Assembly (NCBI RefSeq): GCF_000344685.1
Contig: NW_006920416.1
Location: 839,771 to 903,770 of the forward strand
Direction: 5' to 3'
Source of the DNA: Gloeophyllum trabeum ATCC 11539
Lineage: Eukaryota > Basidiomycota > Agaricomycetes > Gloeophyllales > Gloeophyllaceae
Length of the DNA stretch: 64,000 bases
Position 1 is the stretch's first letter. Each line of letters opens with the position of its first letter. Positions 1 to 11,412 of this stretch are shown here, piece by piece. The notes under the pieces were generated by a model. It ran no database searches, was not told the origin of the DNA, and saw only the letters and a program-made list of their open reading frames with translations. The translations under genes and the position numbers were made by a program.

Positions 1-349
1 CTGTTGTCGACGCGGTACCCGAGCTGGGGGCCAATGCAGTCTCCAGGGTTGGTAAACCATGTCGGTGGGTTCAACACGCTAGACTCGGCGCGGTTTCAAT
101 GCACGGCGAGGAACCTAAGGATGACGCTGTGACGCACCTGGTCGCGCAGAACCCCCACACCCCAAACCGCACCTCCGTGGCCACATTCGTCTCGGGCTGC
201 CCGGCAACTGGCACCGCGTTCAGCTGCAGCACGTATATGGCCTTGATGATCGGCAGGGAAAGCGCGACCAGGAGAAAAAGCACGAACGCGGCGAAAAAGA
301 ATGCATGAATGAACAGGGAGAGCGTCCGGTGCTGGGCGAGCGCACGCAT
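1..349 (-). CDS. SUR7/PalI-family membrane protein, 5' part only
   Basis: Runs off the left edge. Exon 1 is 349-138 (starting at the first ATG) and encodes a short N-terminus, one strong membrane segment (about residues 12-40) and the GVWGFC stretch typical of the extracellular loop of SUR7/PalI (Rim9-like) proteins. A GTGCGT donor at 137 and a TAG acceptor at 79 join in frame to exon 2 (78-1), which reads SVLNPPTWFTN...GPQLGY, again the family pattern of a cysteine-containing loop after GVWG. The family has four membrane passes and acts at the plasma membrane in pH sensing, eisosomes or wall integrity; which role applies here cannot be told. The remaining three membrane segments lie outside the window. 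Confidence 0.8.
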
Positions 350-952
350 GGTGGTGGTCCGATGGGAAGACGGTGGGCCACGCTACGTTGCGTTCTATAT
401 ATGAATCGGCGGATGGGAAGCGAAGCGAGAAGTCCTTCGTGACCTGCTAGGGGCTCCTCAGCATAACAGACAAAGTCCACAGCGCCCAGCACTCGACCGG
501 ACGATTATTCTTGGCTAGCGAGGCCAAGCAACATCGACCGGATAGCGTCAAGCCCATACCCTTGCCATGGTAGCATCACGATGTTTAGCGGCACGTTTGA
601 CGGCGGCCACGGCTAAATTGGTGTTTACTACCCTTCACTTCAAAACCCTTAGACTCTGAGAGATTCCGGTTTCGCAGACCAGCTAAAGTGAGCTGCAGCA
701 GTCCGTCATAAGTGTGCAGTCGAAGGAGACGTTCCGCAGTATACATGGCCAGAATATAGATGTCTTTCACGAAGCAGAACAGAGCAGAATGCTGGGAACG
801 GGAATGGTCCACCGGATCAAGTGCCAGTGTTCCCACCGTCTGCAGTAATACCGTGGGGAAGTCAGTCCCAGACTTCAAGTTGCCATTTGCACTTCTTACC
901 TCACCTACAGCCTTCACGTTCACCGTCTATCGCTACCTGTTTTGCAAGAAAA
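350..952. other. Intergenic, divergent promoter region
   Basis: Lies between the minus-strand SUR7/PalI-like gene and plus-strand HUB1, so it should carry both promoters. A TATATA stretch near 394-401 lies about 45 nt upstream of the minus-strand ATG. No convincing coding potential seen. Confidence 0.5.
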
Positions 953-1382
953 ATGGCTTTAATTGAGGTGAGTCTGCCTGGATGATATTGACAAGCTTGG
1001 GGCTTGCTGATCCCTGATTCCAGGTGATTGCAAATGATCGTCTGGGTCGGAAAGGTTCGTGAAAGGACCGATAGTTATGCCGTCTTGTCTGAGCTGATCT
1101 ATCCGATATCAGTACGTGTCAAATGTAGCCCGGATGATACGGTCGGGGACCTGAAGAAACTGATTGCTGCTCAAACGGGTACGGACTGGACCAAGATCCA
1201 GCTGAAGAAATGGTGCGTACCTTTGTTCCTTGCTCCACTCAATCCATTGTCTCTTGCAATTGTTCTCAGTGTTCGTTCTGTATCTGAGAGCTCCCATTTT
1301 CTCCAGGTATACAATCTACAAAGATCACATAACGCTGGCGGACTACGAGATTCACGACGGGATGAGCTTGGAGATGTACTAG
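953..1382 (+). CDS. HUB1: Ubiquitin-like modifier Hub1/UBL5
   Basis: Four exons, 953-967, 1024-1054, 1113-1212 and 1307-1382, join in frame to a 73-residue protein, exactly the usual length of Hub1/UBL5. Recognisable stretches are [40 protein letters not shown] and the C-terminal HDGMSLEMY. As in all Hub1 proteins the end is a short Tyr tail rather than the Gly-Gly needed for conjugation. Hub1 binds spliceosomal proteins (Snu66/Prp38 type) non-covalently and tunes splice-site choice. Introns are 56, 58 and 94 nt with GT...AG ends. The first coding exon is only 15 nt (MALIE), which an automatic caller could easily miss. Identification is near certain. Confidence 0.96.
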
Positions 1383-2298
1383 ATCTCCGAGTCGTCGCGT
1401 CCTTGCTTTTAGGTTAAGATTTTGAGTTTGCTTTCGCTGTTTTCCCGTTGCTCAGTGATCGGACCGTTGTAAGCACGTCACCTCCCATTCCGAAGAAGTC
1501 CTCGTCAATGTAGTCCTAATGTATGTTCCTCCATGTATCATGATGAGCCTCCAGATATGAATCTCCGTGACATGCCGCACGTCCAACGGATTCAGTTGAC
1601 GCCATCCTGCGCTCCGTGCTCACTCGAGGCTTTCTCCACCGCCCGGACCGGATCATGTGCAGAAAATATCCGCTATATTAAAATTGATACATCCCCCGGG
1701 GTAGGTACACGGGGATAAAGCGTTTGACTTGCAGCACGTACGCAGCGTGCTGCACTAAGTATACGAGCACCATCTGGTTAGTGGCGTATACGTCTCTCTT
1801 CTCCGGGTGCTCTTGCGTGGCTCATGTCTTCACGGAAAGGCTTATTACCTGGTCCAAGAACCTCGACATTGAAGCTCGTGTTACCCTGATGTTTTGCATG
1901 TCCCACGATCCCTCCCTCTTTCATTCGCCCCATGGCGTAACCCCGGTTCTCCCCTGCTTTCCCCAGCACAGCAGACTTAATATCAAGACCATCACATGCC
2001 CAGCATCTCCAGCTCTGACAGTTACCAATCCTCGGCTATGCGCATGACGCATTCCTACGGACGCATGTTCAACGGCAGAATACCGAGTCCATGACCTCCT
2101 CGGTGGTTGCATGTTGTTTCCGCTCACTGGGAATGAGAGCTTTGCGCTGTCGATCCCCCGATATGCACCGGCTCTAAAACTTTCTTCTCCGGGAACATCA
2201 TGCTCAACATGAATGAGCTTTTAAAGCTCTTTTGTCCCCTCGGGACGCCCATTGTCGCCTTTCTGCATGATCACATAAAGACACCGCGTTGCTCTTGA
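1383..2298. other. Intergenic, nothing recognised
   Basis: HUB1 3' flank followed by about 0.8 kb with only short ORFs on both strands that lack paired splice sites or recognisable domains. I see no RNA gene or repeat here. Confidence 0.4.
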
Positions 2299-2955
2299 TT
2301 GCAGCATCGCACATCCGGACGAAGCTCGAGCTCGGCGAAACACCTCCCTCCACCGCGTACGCCCATGATGGCGCTCTCGTGCCCCGTAAGTACTGTTCTC
2401 CTCCACAAATGCTTCGGCCGCTCTAACTTCGTTTGTCGTATCCAGCAGCAGAGCGCCATTCCAATCAGCCGTTCGGAGAGCTTCGGCCTCTGCGACCGCA
2501 TGCCACCGCCAATCGACATGAGCTGGCGCGCCCCTGACCCGGACATACCACTCGCGGTATGTCTCCGCATCTCCCAGGTCCACTCCCTCTCCCCGCGCGC
2601 TAGGCATTGGGCCATTTTCTGGGACGTCCCCTACCAAGACCGGAACATCCGCGCGAACCGCATCCTCCACGTCGTCGCCGACCGCGGGAAGAAGCTATAC
2701 GTCAACTGGGGGCCGCTGACCAAATTCGTGAGCGACGACGACCGGAGGAGCTCGAGAGAGCTTGTCCTCGGCGTCGTGGACCTGACGCGGCGGCGGCAGT
2801 TGGAGGTCGTCGCGACGCATACTCCGGTTTGTTCCGGCGACCAGGAGTGGAACGGACAAGACTGGGTCAAGGCTGTCTTGCGAGAGGCGGTTCTCCTTGG
2901 CCTGCTCTCGAAGGATAGCGTTGCGAGCGTCCTTGTCGCTGCCCAAGCTTTCTGA
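2299..2955 (+). CDS. Hypothetical protein, about 200 residues
   Basis: An open frame of 657 nt containing a likely 60-nt in-frame intron (GTAAGT at 2386, CAG ending 2445). The downstream part reads like a real folded protein: ARHWAIFWDVPYQDRNIRAN, then GKKLYVNWGPLTKFVSDDD, then an amphipathic C-terminus rich in Leu/Val. I do not recognise the family; small orphan proteins of this size are common in Agaricomycetes. The ATG at 2299 is the furthest upstream in frame, but a start at 2365 or an upstream exon is possible. There is no signal peptide or membrane segment. Coding status rests on frame length and the clean intron only. Confidence 0.5.
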   Translation: MQHRTSGRSSSSAKHLPPPRTPMMALSCPVSTVLLHKCFGRSNFVCRIQQQSAIPISRSESFGLCDRMPPPIDMSWRAPDPDIPLAVCLRISQVHSLSPRARHWAIFWDVPYQDRNIRANRILHVVADRGKKLYVNWGPLTKFVSDDDRRSSRELVLGVVDLTRRRQLEVVATHTPVCSGDQEWNGQDWVKAVLREAVLLGLLSKDSVASVLVAAQAF

Positions 2956-4852
2956 ACATATCCGATACCCTATGAGATTTACGGTCTGCCACTCGTTTTC
3001 GCGCTGTTCCAGAGATGCTGATCCTGTCTTCATGCGCAGGACTTGTTATTGAACATTCCTTGCCTCCTCATTTATTGTTATTTTCTTTATTACTTCGCAT
3101 CCTGTTAGCCCTGGTTTGTATCCCTTTCCTTGCGCTGTGTTTTCGACGGGTTGAAAAGGGAGTTTCCCATTAATTGCTTTTCTGCAGCTGGTTGTCGCCT
3201 ACGTGGAATATAATCGCACAATTCGGAGAACGAGCGTCGTAGTCACCTACTGAAGGCTGGAGATCTTCCCAAACCCTAAACAGTGTAAAAAATTCGTATA
3301 ATCCATTTTCGTATGCTTTGTCTCCCCAGTTGTTCTCATGAAGAAAGGTTCTGAGAGGCTAAATGAGGCATTCAACAGTAGGTCTGCGTTTTGCGCACGA
3401 TGCATATAGTCATCCGGACTTCACTGAACAATCCGGTGGCACTAAGAAAATATCGATCGGGTGATACGGGTCACCCTTCTGCAACTGCTTTCTGACTTCG
3501 GCTGGTGGAAGTCGTGTCTCACCCATCTCTCGCTGCTAAGAACGTTTCGGTGATGGCGGAGTCTTTCAGGTATTTGATTGAGTCTGCATTGCGAGCGCGA
3601 TAACGCTGCTATAAGCCGCATTTTACAAAATACGGAAATCCTGAACTTAGAAAACAGGTACGTCAGGTGTTACACTGGTGTATCAGGGATCGTCATTCAG
3701 ATACCTACACACTTATGGCTGCATGTAGAGCTTGTGTATCCTCGTCATCTCTTGCAAACCCACCTCTCGACAAAGTTCGCAGTTTCATCATTCCCACGGA
3801 TTGCGCCATACAAAGGCTACAGTCGCAACGCGAAGTGGTAATAAGCAAGGTCTCAAGCTCAACGGACGCGTGCATGCCATCGCCGCCAACATCGGACTCG
3901 GCCTCGAAATGACTGCCGTATGTCTTCCCTTAATTCAATTCCGGTATGCAGCAGATAACCAGATGACTGAATGAGCAATGCCGCGACGCCGCCGGGATTG
4001 CTGGAAAATAGGCGCCCGGGTGTGATGTGATAGTCATACCGAGGGATGTCACGTCACAGTAGGTTCGTTTTGCCACCGAACAAAAGCGAGGCAAGTACTG
4101 ATTTTACAGGGCAAATATTACTCGTATTGTGCAGGTGAGACATTTCAGACCTCGATATATTTCTCTATTGTATTGATTTCTCAGCTTGAAAGAAAAGGCA
4201 TACTAGACTTGAAAATGTCACTCAGCCCGATGAGGCGGTTCAGACCCCTTTGCGTGGAGGGTTCTGGTCAGAAGCAGGCTTCCGGCTCACTGACCGTTGA
4301 TTCCCCGCAAAGAAACTGCGCGCTGCCAAGCTGAGTGGCAAGATGCTGTTGGCATGGTGCTGTGCTGCGTGCCGGTTGCGGCACGGGAGAGCCAAAGGCT
4401 GCCCTTGCTAGCCGCGTTCTAAAAGCGGTGGCTACTGCATCACTCAATTATATCTCGGTCTCCCTCTTTGATTGCTGGAACCAAGCTGTGGTTTTGAGAC
4501 ATCAAGCAGTCTTTGTCTTCTGCGGTCAACAGAAGCTCCTCCCTGGCCTGCTGACGGAACGACGCGCAACTCGGATCCAAGGCGGTCTAAGCTAGACGTT
4601 CCTGACGACCATCTTGCTCTTTGATCTATCCAAGCGCAAGACTTAACTCAATGCACTCGACCAGCTAACTTCCAGTTCTTTCGGGCTAGGTTTCCGCCTG
4701 CTCGAGCAACGTACCACGGCATGGCAGCTGCCATTTCATCGCCCTGGCGCTTGAGGTACCGCGGTAAGGAGTGCTAGCACAACTCCTACGCTTGACGTAT
4801 TCTCTTTGACATGGTACGTCAAGTGCGCCGTGGTCGTGGCTAACGACCAGCG
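2956..4852. other. Long intergenic stretch, nothing recognised
   Basis: About 1.9 kb without a convincing gene. Short ORFs at 3578-3974 and 4335-4595 have no supporting splice pattern or motif. No repeat or RNA gene seen. Confidence 0.4.
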
Positions 4853-4858
4853 TATATA
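4853..4858 (+). promoter_or_regulatory. TATA box of the 5018 gene
   Basis: TATATA within CGTATATAAGAC, about 165-215 nt upstream of the possible start codons. A GTAAGT donor at 4990 with a TAG acceptor ending at 5043 suggests an intron in the 5' leader. Confidence 0.45.
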
Positions 4859-5017
4859 AGACGCGCTCAGATGTGCCGGAGGTCCAGCACCTCATCACCT
4901 CTGCTGACTTCTGCCCATCACCTCCTGATACTACCGACCCTTACCCGCCTCGTCTCCGGAATTACTCTTTCTGTAGCCAAGCACAAATAGGTAAGTGCGG
5001 ACATGTCCTTGCCATGA

Positions 5018-7324
5018 ATGTCTCTCAACAACATGACCTCTAGCGACATACAACTCTCTCCCTTCCCCACTATGGTATCTCTGGATGTTGATGAACGCCA
5101 TCTGCCCATGCTCACTGAGGGCCACGAGCTTGCTTATAAGCAGAGCCACTTAGACAGGCTATCTTTCACTGTGACCCCGCTCGTGATAAGGTACTTGCCT
5201 CTCGTCGCGGGCTTCATCATGAATTTAGGGCGTATCAAGGACCTCACGATAAGATTCCATACGGACCGCGCTCCCTTCACGGACTTCTCTGACACATCCA
5301 CTCTCAAGAATCAGCTAGATGCGCTGGCTACGTCTCTGAACTTTGGCAAAAAGAAAATACAATCCCTGGAGATTCGAGTTTCGGGTCCTGTCGCCCCCTC
5401 AATCTGGGAGAGTTTTTTCAGAAAACTCAAGATACCTCAGCTCAAAGAATTCAAGGCGTCGATCCCTGGCCTGGAATACAAAACCCTGTGTCACGTCCTA
5501 GTCATGCATCCCGAGATCAGAGTTATAAGACTCTCTTACGACCCCAGAGTCCTACGGCCTGGACTGCTTTGTCCCACGATTCGCGCGAACGTGTATTTCC
5601 CGATCCAGGAGCTGTGGTGCCCGCCTCAGACAGTCTCAACCTTACTGTCGGAGAATCAAAACTGGGACGAGCTATCTGCGATTACACTTGCGCCTGATTA
5701 TGGGAGTGTTCTACCGGCACAGCATCAATGGGCTCAGTGGCTTGAGGACTGGAATATCTGCTTGCGTGTCATAGGCGGTCGCTCTCTGACACGCCTCAGA
5801 TTGGTACTGGGAATCCCGGCTTGCCCGTTTCCTTCCAGCGCACCGGCCGTCTCTATCGGAAGCCTGCACGGGGTTGAACANNNNNNNNNNNNNNNNNNNN
5901 NNNNNNNNNNNNNNNNNNNNNNNNNNNNNNNNNNNNNNNNNNNNNNNNNNNNNNNNNNNNNNNNNNNNNNNNNNNNNNNNNNNNNNNNNNNNNNNNNNNN
6001 NNNNNNNNNNNNNNNNNNNNNNNNNNNNNNNNNNNNNNNNNNNNNNNNNNNNNNNNNNNNNNNNNNNNNNNNNNNNNNNNNNNNNNNNNNNNNNNNNNNN
6101 NNNNNNNNNNNNNNNNNNNNNNNNNNNNNNNNNNNNNNNNNNNNNNNNNNNNNNNNNNNNNNNNNNNNNNNNNNNNNNNNNNNNNNNNNNNNNNNNNNNN
6201 NNNNNNNNNNNNNNNNNNNNNNNNNNNNNNNNNNNNNNNNNNNNNNNNNNNNNNNNNNNNNNNNNNNNNNNNNNNNNNNNNNNNNNNNNNNNNNNNNNNN
6301 NNNNNNNNNNNNNNNNNNNNNNNNNNNNNNNNNNNNNNNNNNNNNNNNNNNNNNNNNNNNNNNNNNNNNNNNNNNNNNNNNNNNNNNNNNNNNNNNNNNN
6401 NNNNNNNNNNNNNNNNNNNNNNNNNNNNNNNNNNNNNNNNNNNNNNNNNNNNNNNNNNNNNNNNNNNNNNNNNNNNNNNNNNNNNNNNNNNNNNNNNNNN
6501 NNNNNNNNNNNNNNNNNNNNNNNNNNNNNNNNNNNNNNNNNNNNNNNNNNNNNNNNNNNNNNNNNNNNNNNNNNNNNNNNNNNNNNNNNNNNNNNNNNNN
6601 NNNNNNNNNNNNNNNNNNNNNNNNNNNNNNNNNATACCTCAGCTCAAAGAATTCAAGGCGTCGATCCCTGGCCTGGAATACAAAACCCTGTGTCACGTCC
6701 TAGTCATGCATCCCGAGATCAGAGTTATAAGACTCTCTTACGACCCCAGAGTCCTACGGCCTGGACTGCTTTGTCCCACGATTCGCGCGAACGTGTATTT
6801 CCCGATCCAGGAGCTGTGGTGCCCGCCTCAGACAGTCTCAACCTTACTGTCGGAGAATCAAAACTGGGACGAGCTATCTGCGATTACACTTGCGCCTGAT
6901 TATGGGAGTGTTCTACCGGCACAGCATCAATGGGCTCAGTGGCTTGAGGACTGGAATATCTGCTTGCGTGTCATAGGCGGTCGCTCTCTGACACGCCTCA
7001 GATTGGTACTGGGAATCCCGGCTTGCCCGTTTCCTTCCAGCGCACCGGCCGTCTCTATCGGAAGCCTGCACGGGGTTGAACACCTGATCTTAGATGTGCG
7101 GCACAGTCCCCACCTAATGCATGAAGTACCGGTAAGTACGAACATCAGTGACGATTTCGTACCTACTCAGTCTTTGCTTCTAGGAATACCTGAAGGAATG
7201 GCTCTCTTCCCTTACAAGAGTACAGAGCGTCACTCTGGAAGGCCACCCCGAGCTTCGTGACACCAGCCTGGCAGCTTTCCTGAAGATGATGGTTGGCGCC
7301 AGAGCCGTAACATGTAGAGCATAG
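5018..7324 (+). CDS. Leucine-rich orphan protein (F-box/LRR-like), split by a false gap
   Basis: The frame open from 5018 (more likely start ATG 5072, if 4990-5043 is a leader intron) runs into the N gap at 5881. The 449 bp before the gap (5432-5880) are identical to the first 449 bp after it (6634-7082), so the contigs overlap and 5880 continues at 7083. Joined that way the frame runs on to a GTAAGT donor at 7132, a 52-nt intron to 7183, and a final exon (7184-7324) reading EYLKEWLSSLTRVQSVTLEG to a TAG. The protein has repeated LRELWCPPQ / SLTRLRLVL / VEHLILDV leucine-rich patterns like the C-terminal LRR part of Agaricomycete F-box proteins, but no F-box is visible at the N-terminus. Function unknown. 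Confidence 0.6.
5432..5880 (+). repeat. Left copy of gap-flanking duplicate (assembly overlap)
   Basis: Identical base for base, as far as I can compare, to 6634-7082 at constant offset 1202. It abuts the N run directly. This is the signature of an unmerged contig overlap, not a biological duplication. Confidence 0.93.
5881..6633. other. Assembly gap, 753 N, probably negative
   Basis: Run of N. Because both flanks carry the same 449 bp, the true distance is most likely zero or negative. Confidence 0.95.
6634..7082 (+). repeat. Right copy of gap-flanking duplicate (assembly overlap)
   Basis: Second copy of 5432-5880. It should be counted once when the gene is modelled. Confidence 0.93.
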
Positions 7325-7699
7325 GCATATGAGACCTGGGCCTGATGGGCCCGGGCTTCGTCTGTAACATGCCTTATATCTTTTCCTTATTCCACAGAGA
7401 GAATCTGTTCGCTACCACCTTGTTATGTCTTCCAATATGTAGCTTATGACTACTTATGAATACGAAGTTCAACACAAACTGCAAGCAGGAGAGTGAGATG
7501 ATACATCGAATCTCACCAAGCTTACAACAACTTGAAATGCAAAGGCGCATTCAAAGATATATTCCCAGGAGAGGTACATAACCATGGTGTGTATAGTGAT
7601 ATTACGGATGCAGTGGATGCGATACAAAATATATGAGCGTGTCAACCAAGCTGAAGTCTCTGGAAGCTGAGCGGAGCATGCTGGCGACTAAGGCAGTTC
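7325..7699. other. Intergenic 3' flank
   Basis: AT-richer 3' flank of the preceding gene; nothing else recognised. Confidence 0.4.
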
Positions 7700-7990
7700 G
7701 GACAGTACTTAGCCTCTGCAGTCCCTACCCCAGTGAATCGATTGCCTGCGGAACTCCTCTCCAAGTCCAAGATTTTATGCTCGCAAAACTCGTCAGCGAG
7801 CAATTCCCTGAGACATGCGAGCTCGTCTCTCATACTTGGAAACGGCGACTTCCACTGCTCAGCTGTGGTCATTCATCGATTTGAGCTGGGAGAAACCAAT
7901 AATGTTATGGCACCTCCGCAAGTGTGCTCTTGCCAATGGTATTATCTTTGCTGCTGCAGGTGGAATCAGCGGGAGACCTTGAACCTCAAG
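7700..7990 (+). pseudogene. Decayed F-box-like remnant
   Basis: The three forward frames together carry pieces of the usual Agaricomycete F-box N-terminus: NRLPAELLSK in one frame (from 7733), then FMLAKLVSEQFPETCELVSHTWKR in the frame open from 7633 (about 7774-7847), then IDLSWEKP and LWHLRKCALANG in a third frame from about 7878. No intron explains the frame changes, so I read this as a frame-shifted fragment. It could also be chance similarity to a very loose motif. F-box proteins recruit substrates to SCF ubiquitin ligases; this copy is not expected to function. Confidence 0.35.
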
Positions 7991-8130
7991 GAAGGTACAG
8001 TAGAGCTCGCAATTTCGCGTCTGCTTCTGCATTCCAAACTCAGCGGCACTGCGCGGTATGGCGCCACGTGTACCCAGCATTTATAAGTTCGCGTCGACTC
8101 AGCCGTCACCTTTCTTCAGGCCTTTTGGCC

Positions 8131-8868
8131 ATGGAGGCCCCCATCTATTATTCCAAGTCTGAGTTCATAGAAACTGTAAGGCGATAGTACTCCAGCCGTA
8201 GTAGTGTCCATACTGACGCGTTTACAGGACACAGGCAACAAGGTTTCGCGACGCGCTACCATCGCTGGTCCCCAAAATATCATACTGGGCGGGAAGACCG
8301 TAATCTCTACGGGTGCTATCATTCGTGGCGACCTGAGGAGAACAGGGCCTGGACATGCTGTCGTGATCTCCCTCGGGAGGTACTGCCTGGTTGGGGAGGG
8401 TTGTGTGATGAGGTGAGTCGCTGAAGAAAATTTTCATGTGTTCGTTGGTCGATGTTGATCTTTTCAGGCCGCCGTATAAGACGTACCGCGGGAACTTTAA
8501 CTACTACCCTATGAAGATAGGAGATCACGTTCATATCGGTGCCAACTCGGTTGTCGAGGCGGCTACTATAGGGAACCATGTTGAGATCGGTAAAAATTGT
8601 GTCATTGTTAGTGACCACTAGGTATCCTTTCTCTCCAAGTCGTAGTTGACCAGTCCTCGGTATCTAGGGAAAGTTTACCATCATCAAAGACTGCGCGAAG
8701 ATTGCCGATAATACCGTGATTCCTCCGAATACTGTTATACCCGCTCTCTCGCACTTTGCCGGTTCGCCGGGGCGATATGTGGAGGACATGCCCGAGTCCA
8801 CGATGGAAGTTGTTGAAGCACGAACTAAAGGATATTACCGACGCTTCATGCCGTTTGAAGGTCGGTAG
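8131..8868 (+). CDS. DCTN5: Dynactin subunit 5 (p25)
   Basis: Four exons, 8131-8175, 8228-8412, 8468-8606 and 8668-8868, join in frame to 189 residues (animal p25 is about 182). Diagnostic stretches match p25 throughout: YYSKSEFIETDTGNKVSR, QNIILGGKT, IIRGDLRR, RPPYKTYRG, KIGDHVHIGANSVVEAA and GKNCVIGKFTIIKDCAKI. The hexapeptide-type repeats form a left-handed beta helix. p25 sits at the pointed end of the dynactin Arp1 filament and, in filamentous fungi, links dynein-dynactin to early endosomes. The third intron uses GTTAGT, directly after an ATT codon; ignoring it gives a false stop at 8619. The C-terminus YYRRFMPFEGR is near the usual end. Confidence 0.95.
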
Positions 8869-8909
8869 TTTGCGTGGCTTTCACGAAAGCCTCCTACGGG
8901 CTGGACGAG

Positions 8910-9590
8910 ATGTTCCCCTCAGTGAGATACCGGGCTGTAACAGAGTACGTGATTCGTTTCATGGGCGTCGGGATTATTACATATTACTGAGTGTCTTCGT
9001 AGGCTGTATGAAATCGTGAATCCCATGTTAGAGAGACACCACGTGCCTGATAGGATATGTTCACGATTCATTGTAGTTCTAATCCAGTCAAGTATGTCTT
9101 CTGGTAGTTACTGTCGACAACAGGGCACTGACATCTTGTCTTTCCACAGCTTATCACTTGTCCTGTTTTGGGCGGCGGCTTGCATGTGTTGTCCAGCGGC
9201 TACAGCTCAACGCTCATAGCTGTCGTTGATAATGTGAGTTTGTCCTCCAAGCCTGGTTTTTCATGATGAATATATGTTGCTGCGTTCTTTCGGAATTATC
9301 CTTGACGACACCCAACATTTTAACCCATGTCTTCTGAGCTTCGTATCGTTCGCCTTTTGTGTCCGACGCTAAATCAATTGCTGTAATCTAGGACTTCGGC
9401 CATGACACGGACGTAGATAGGATTGCTCTGATGACGCATTCAAGTAAGCGTCGTGTTTGTCACTGCATTGGGTCGTGAAGGGTTGCGAGTGCTGCATGAT
9501 GCATCGATCTAATTATTAACCAGACTCTGATGTGCGTCAAAGACGTGGAGATGAGTCATGATCACCACCTTCTGATTCCGCAGTGGTTGC
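8910..9590 (+). CDS. Possible spliced orphan gene or gene remnant
   Basis: From ATG 8910 the frame MFPSVRYRAVTE joins across a GTACGT...TAG intron (8945-9002) to LYEIVNPMLERHHVPDRICSRF. Further in-frame blocks follow: LITCPVLGGGLHVLSSG and LIAVVDN before a GTGAGT donor near 9234, then DFGHDTDVDRIALMTHS from about 9392. The exact joins between the second and third blocks are ambiguous and no family is recognised. It starts only about 40 nt after the dynactin stop codon. It could be a short real gene, a degraded copy, or chance. Confidence 0.3.
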
Positions 9591-11342
9591 ATTTTTGGTG
9601 GATGGCTGCTTGGCATTGACAACTGCTGACTCGATTACGGAAGTTCCTCAAGTGCTCTGCAAGGGTTGTGACCGGCGAAAGCTTCCCAGGTGAGTATCGT
9701 TTTCGCAATCGCTTCATTAACGAGATGAGAAAGCTTTCAACGGCGCACATATGCGTCTCCTATGGAGGCGTTGTGATGACCGTGAAATGTTATGTACCAT
9801 CAAATTCTGAATTATATCTTGGTTACCCTCTGATTTAACTCTCCTACTGATATATCTATTTTATTAGTACTGTCGAGCGCGTCTTGTAGCCCGGCCGCAC
9901 AGTCGGGTGGTCTGCGCTCGGGATGTTTTGTACCACTATTCAGTAACGTTGTGCTTGTACCTCATCGAGACGGCGCCTAGATTAGATGGGAGTCTGGACG
10001 CCTTCTCGATACGGTACAACACTGTCATGAGGACCTCCAACCTATCACTCGGTACCATCGAGCGAATGGCCAAAGCTGAAACTGCAATCCTGCGTACTTG
10101 CGCCGTACAGACCGCGAGTCTAGCATGTGTCGCAAGGTATTTCTGGACATTTCTGCCTGCTATCGGGAGGCGATAACGGCGATACCAGCGTATCCCTTTG
10201 GAAGGACAGGTCGTGCTTGTGCCAGGTGACTCTCCGGATTCGTCTGGGTCGTGCAAATGGGTGGGCAGAAACAATGACATCGCCGTCGGACCCCGGACAG
10301 CCGTGCCCACGGGGCGTTCTTGTGTGAGTGTTTCGCTTCATGTTGTGCTCGGACCCGGCTGCTTGAAGTGTCGATGTGACTCCAAATGAGTGTTTGCTTG
10401 GCAACCTGCGTGTTGCTTGCCATGCTTCGGCGTGGCCGGGCTGTACCGACGTGCCAGTGCCACTGTCAAACGTTGGATGGATGGGTCTTGTAGACGCTAC
10501 ACCCTGCACCTTTGGGCTAATCTGTCCCTCCAGGACAAGCTGGACATATCCATGTCTCCTTTCTGGTCCTTGCTACCTCTGACTTTGCCAGACTTACATT
10601 CTGCAGCGGAGCCTTATCCTCTCCGCGCTGGACGAGGGCTGAGACAAGCGTTCGGATTGAAAGAATAAAGGCTGCATCCTGTTATCTATATCCTGTATAG
10701 TCATCTCTGTAATGGAAGCTCGATTGTAATTAACGAGAAAATGCGATAACACTGATCAGGACCTGACGCAGGCCACGCTGTTGTGCGCTTCTCCAAATAC
10801 CAGTAGAGCCCTCTGGCCTTATGTCAGCCTATTTCAGCCTGCTCAAGAGTAAGTCGTGCATTGGATTGTATTGGCTCTGCGTGCTGCCTTCGGCGTGGCA
10901 GGTCTCACACCCTCTTGCTCGCCTTAGGCTGTGCTTCCCCCGCGCTCTCCCTCGAAATCGTCTATGTCAATGGGGCAATGTCTAGTAGCTTTTGTCTTCA
11001 TTCGGTAATATTATGTCAATGATTGGTCAAATTTATCAAAATGAGGTGCATTGTCGGTGAGCAGCGTGCAGCATCATTGTGCAGCCGGCGGGGCTAGGGG
11101 TGTCCGGGGTCCCGTTTGTGACGCCGAATGTTTTACAGCAGTCGCACGGCGCCGGGCATACATCTTTCGTCCTTACTATTAGGACTGGATTGAGCGGATC
11201 GCTACAGACAGCGTCCGACCGTCTTTCTCGCATCCACTTCCAACTTGCGACCGTTTGTTCGCCTGCTGGCAGGTCATATTTACGACCGACCCACGCGCGC
11301 GACGTACTCTATCTGACAAATCACCGCAAAAACCAAAAATTC
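9591..11342. other. Intergenic, no confident gene
   Basis: ORFs at 9907-10176 and 10376-10668 are open but show no recognisable domain, and splice sites between them do not give one convincing model. The last part is the eIF4G promoter and leader. Confidence 0.35.
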
Positions 11343-11411
11343 GTGAGTCGTTGTCGATCAGCGGGCGTGCGGCCAATTGCTGACGATTTTTGGCGATTTT
11401 ATTCTGTCTAG
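11343..11411 (+). other. 5' leader intron of eIF4G
   Basis: GTGAGT donor at 11343, a good branch-point sequence TGCTGAC, a pyrimidine-rich tract and a TAG acceptor ending 11411, two bases before the eIF4G ATG. A leader intron so close to the start codon is common for translation-factor genes in basidiomycetes. Confidence 0.6.
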
Positions 11412-11412
11412 G

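Noticed and set aside
5734..6696. ORFs running through the N gap
   Set aside because: They exist only because N codons are not read as stops.
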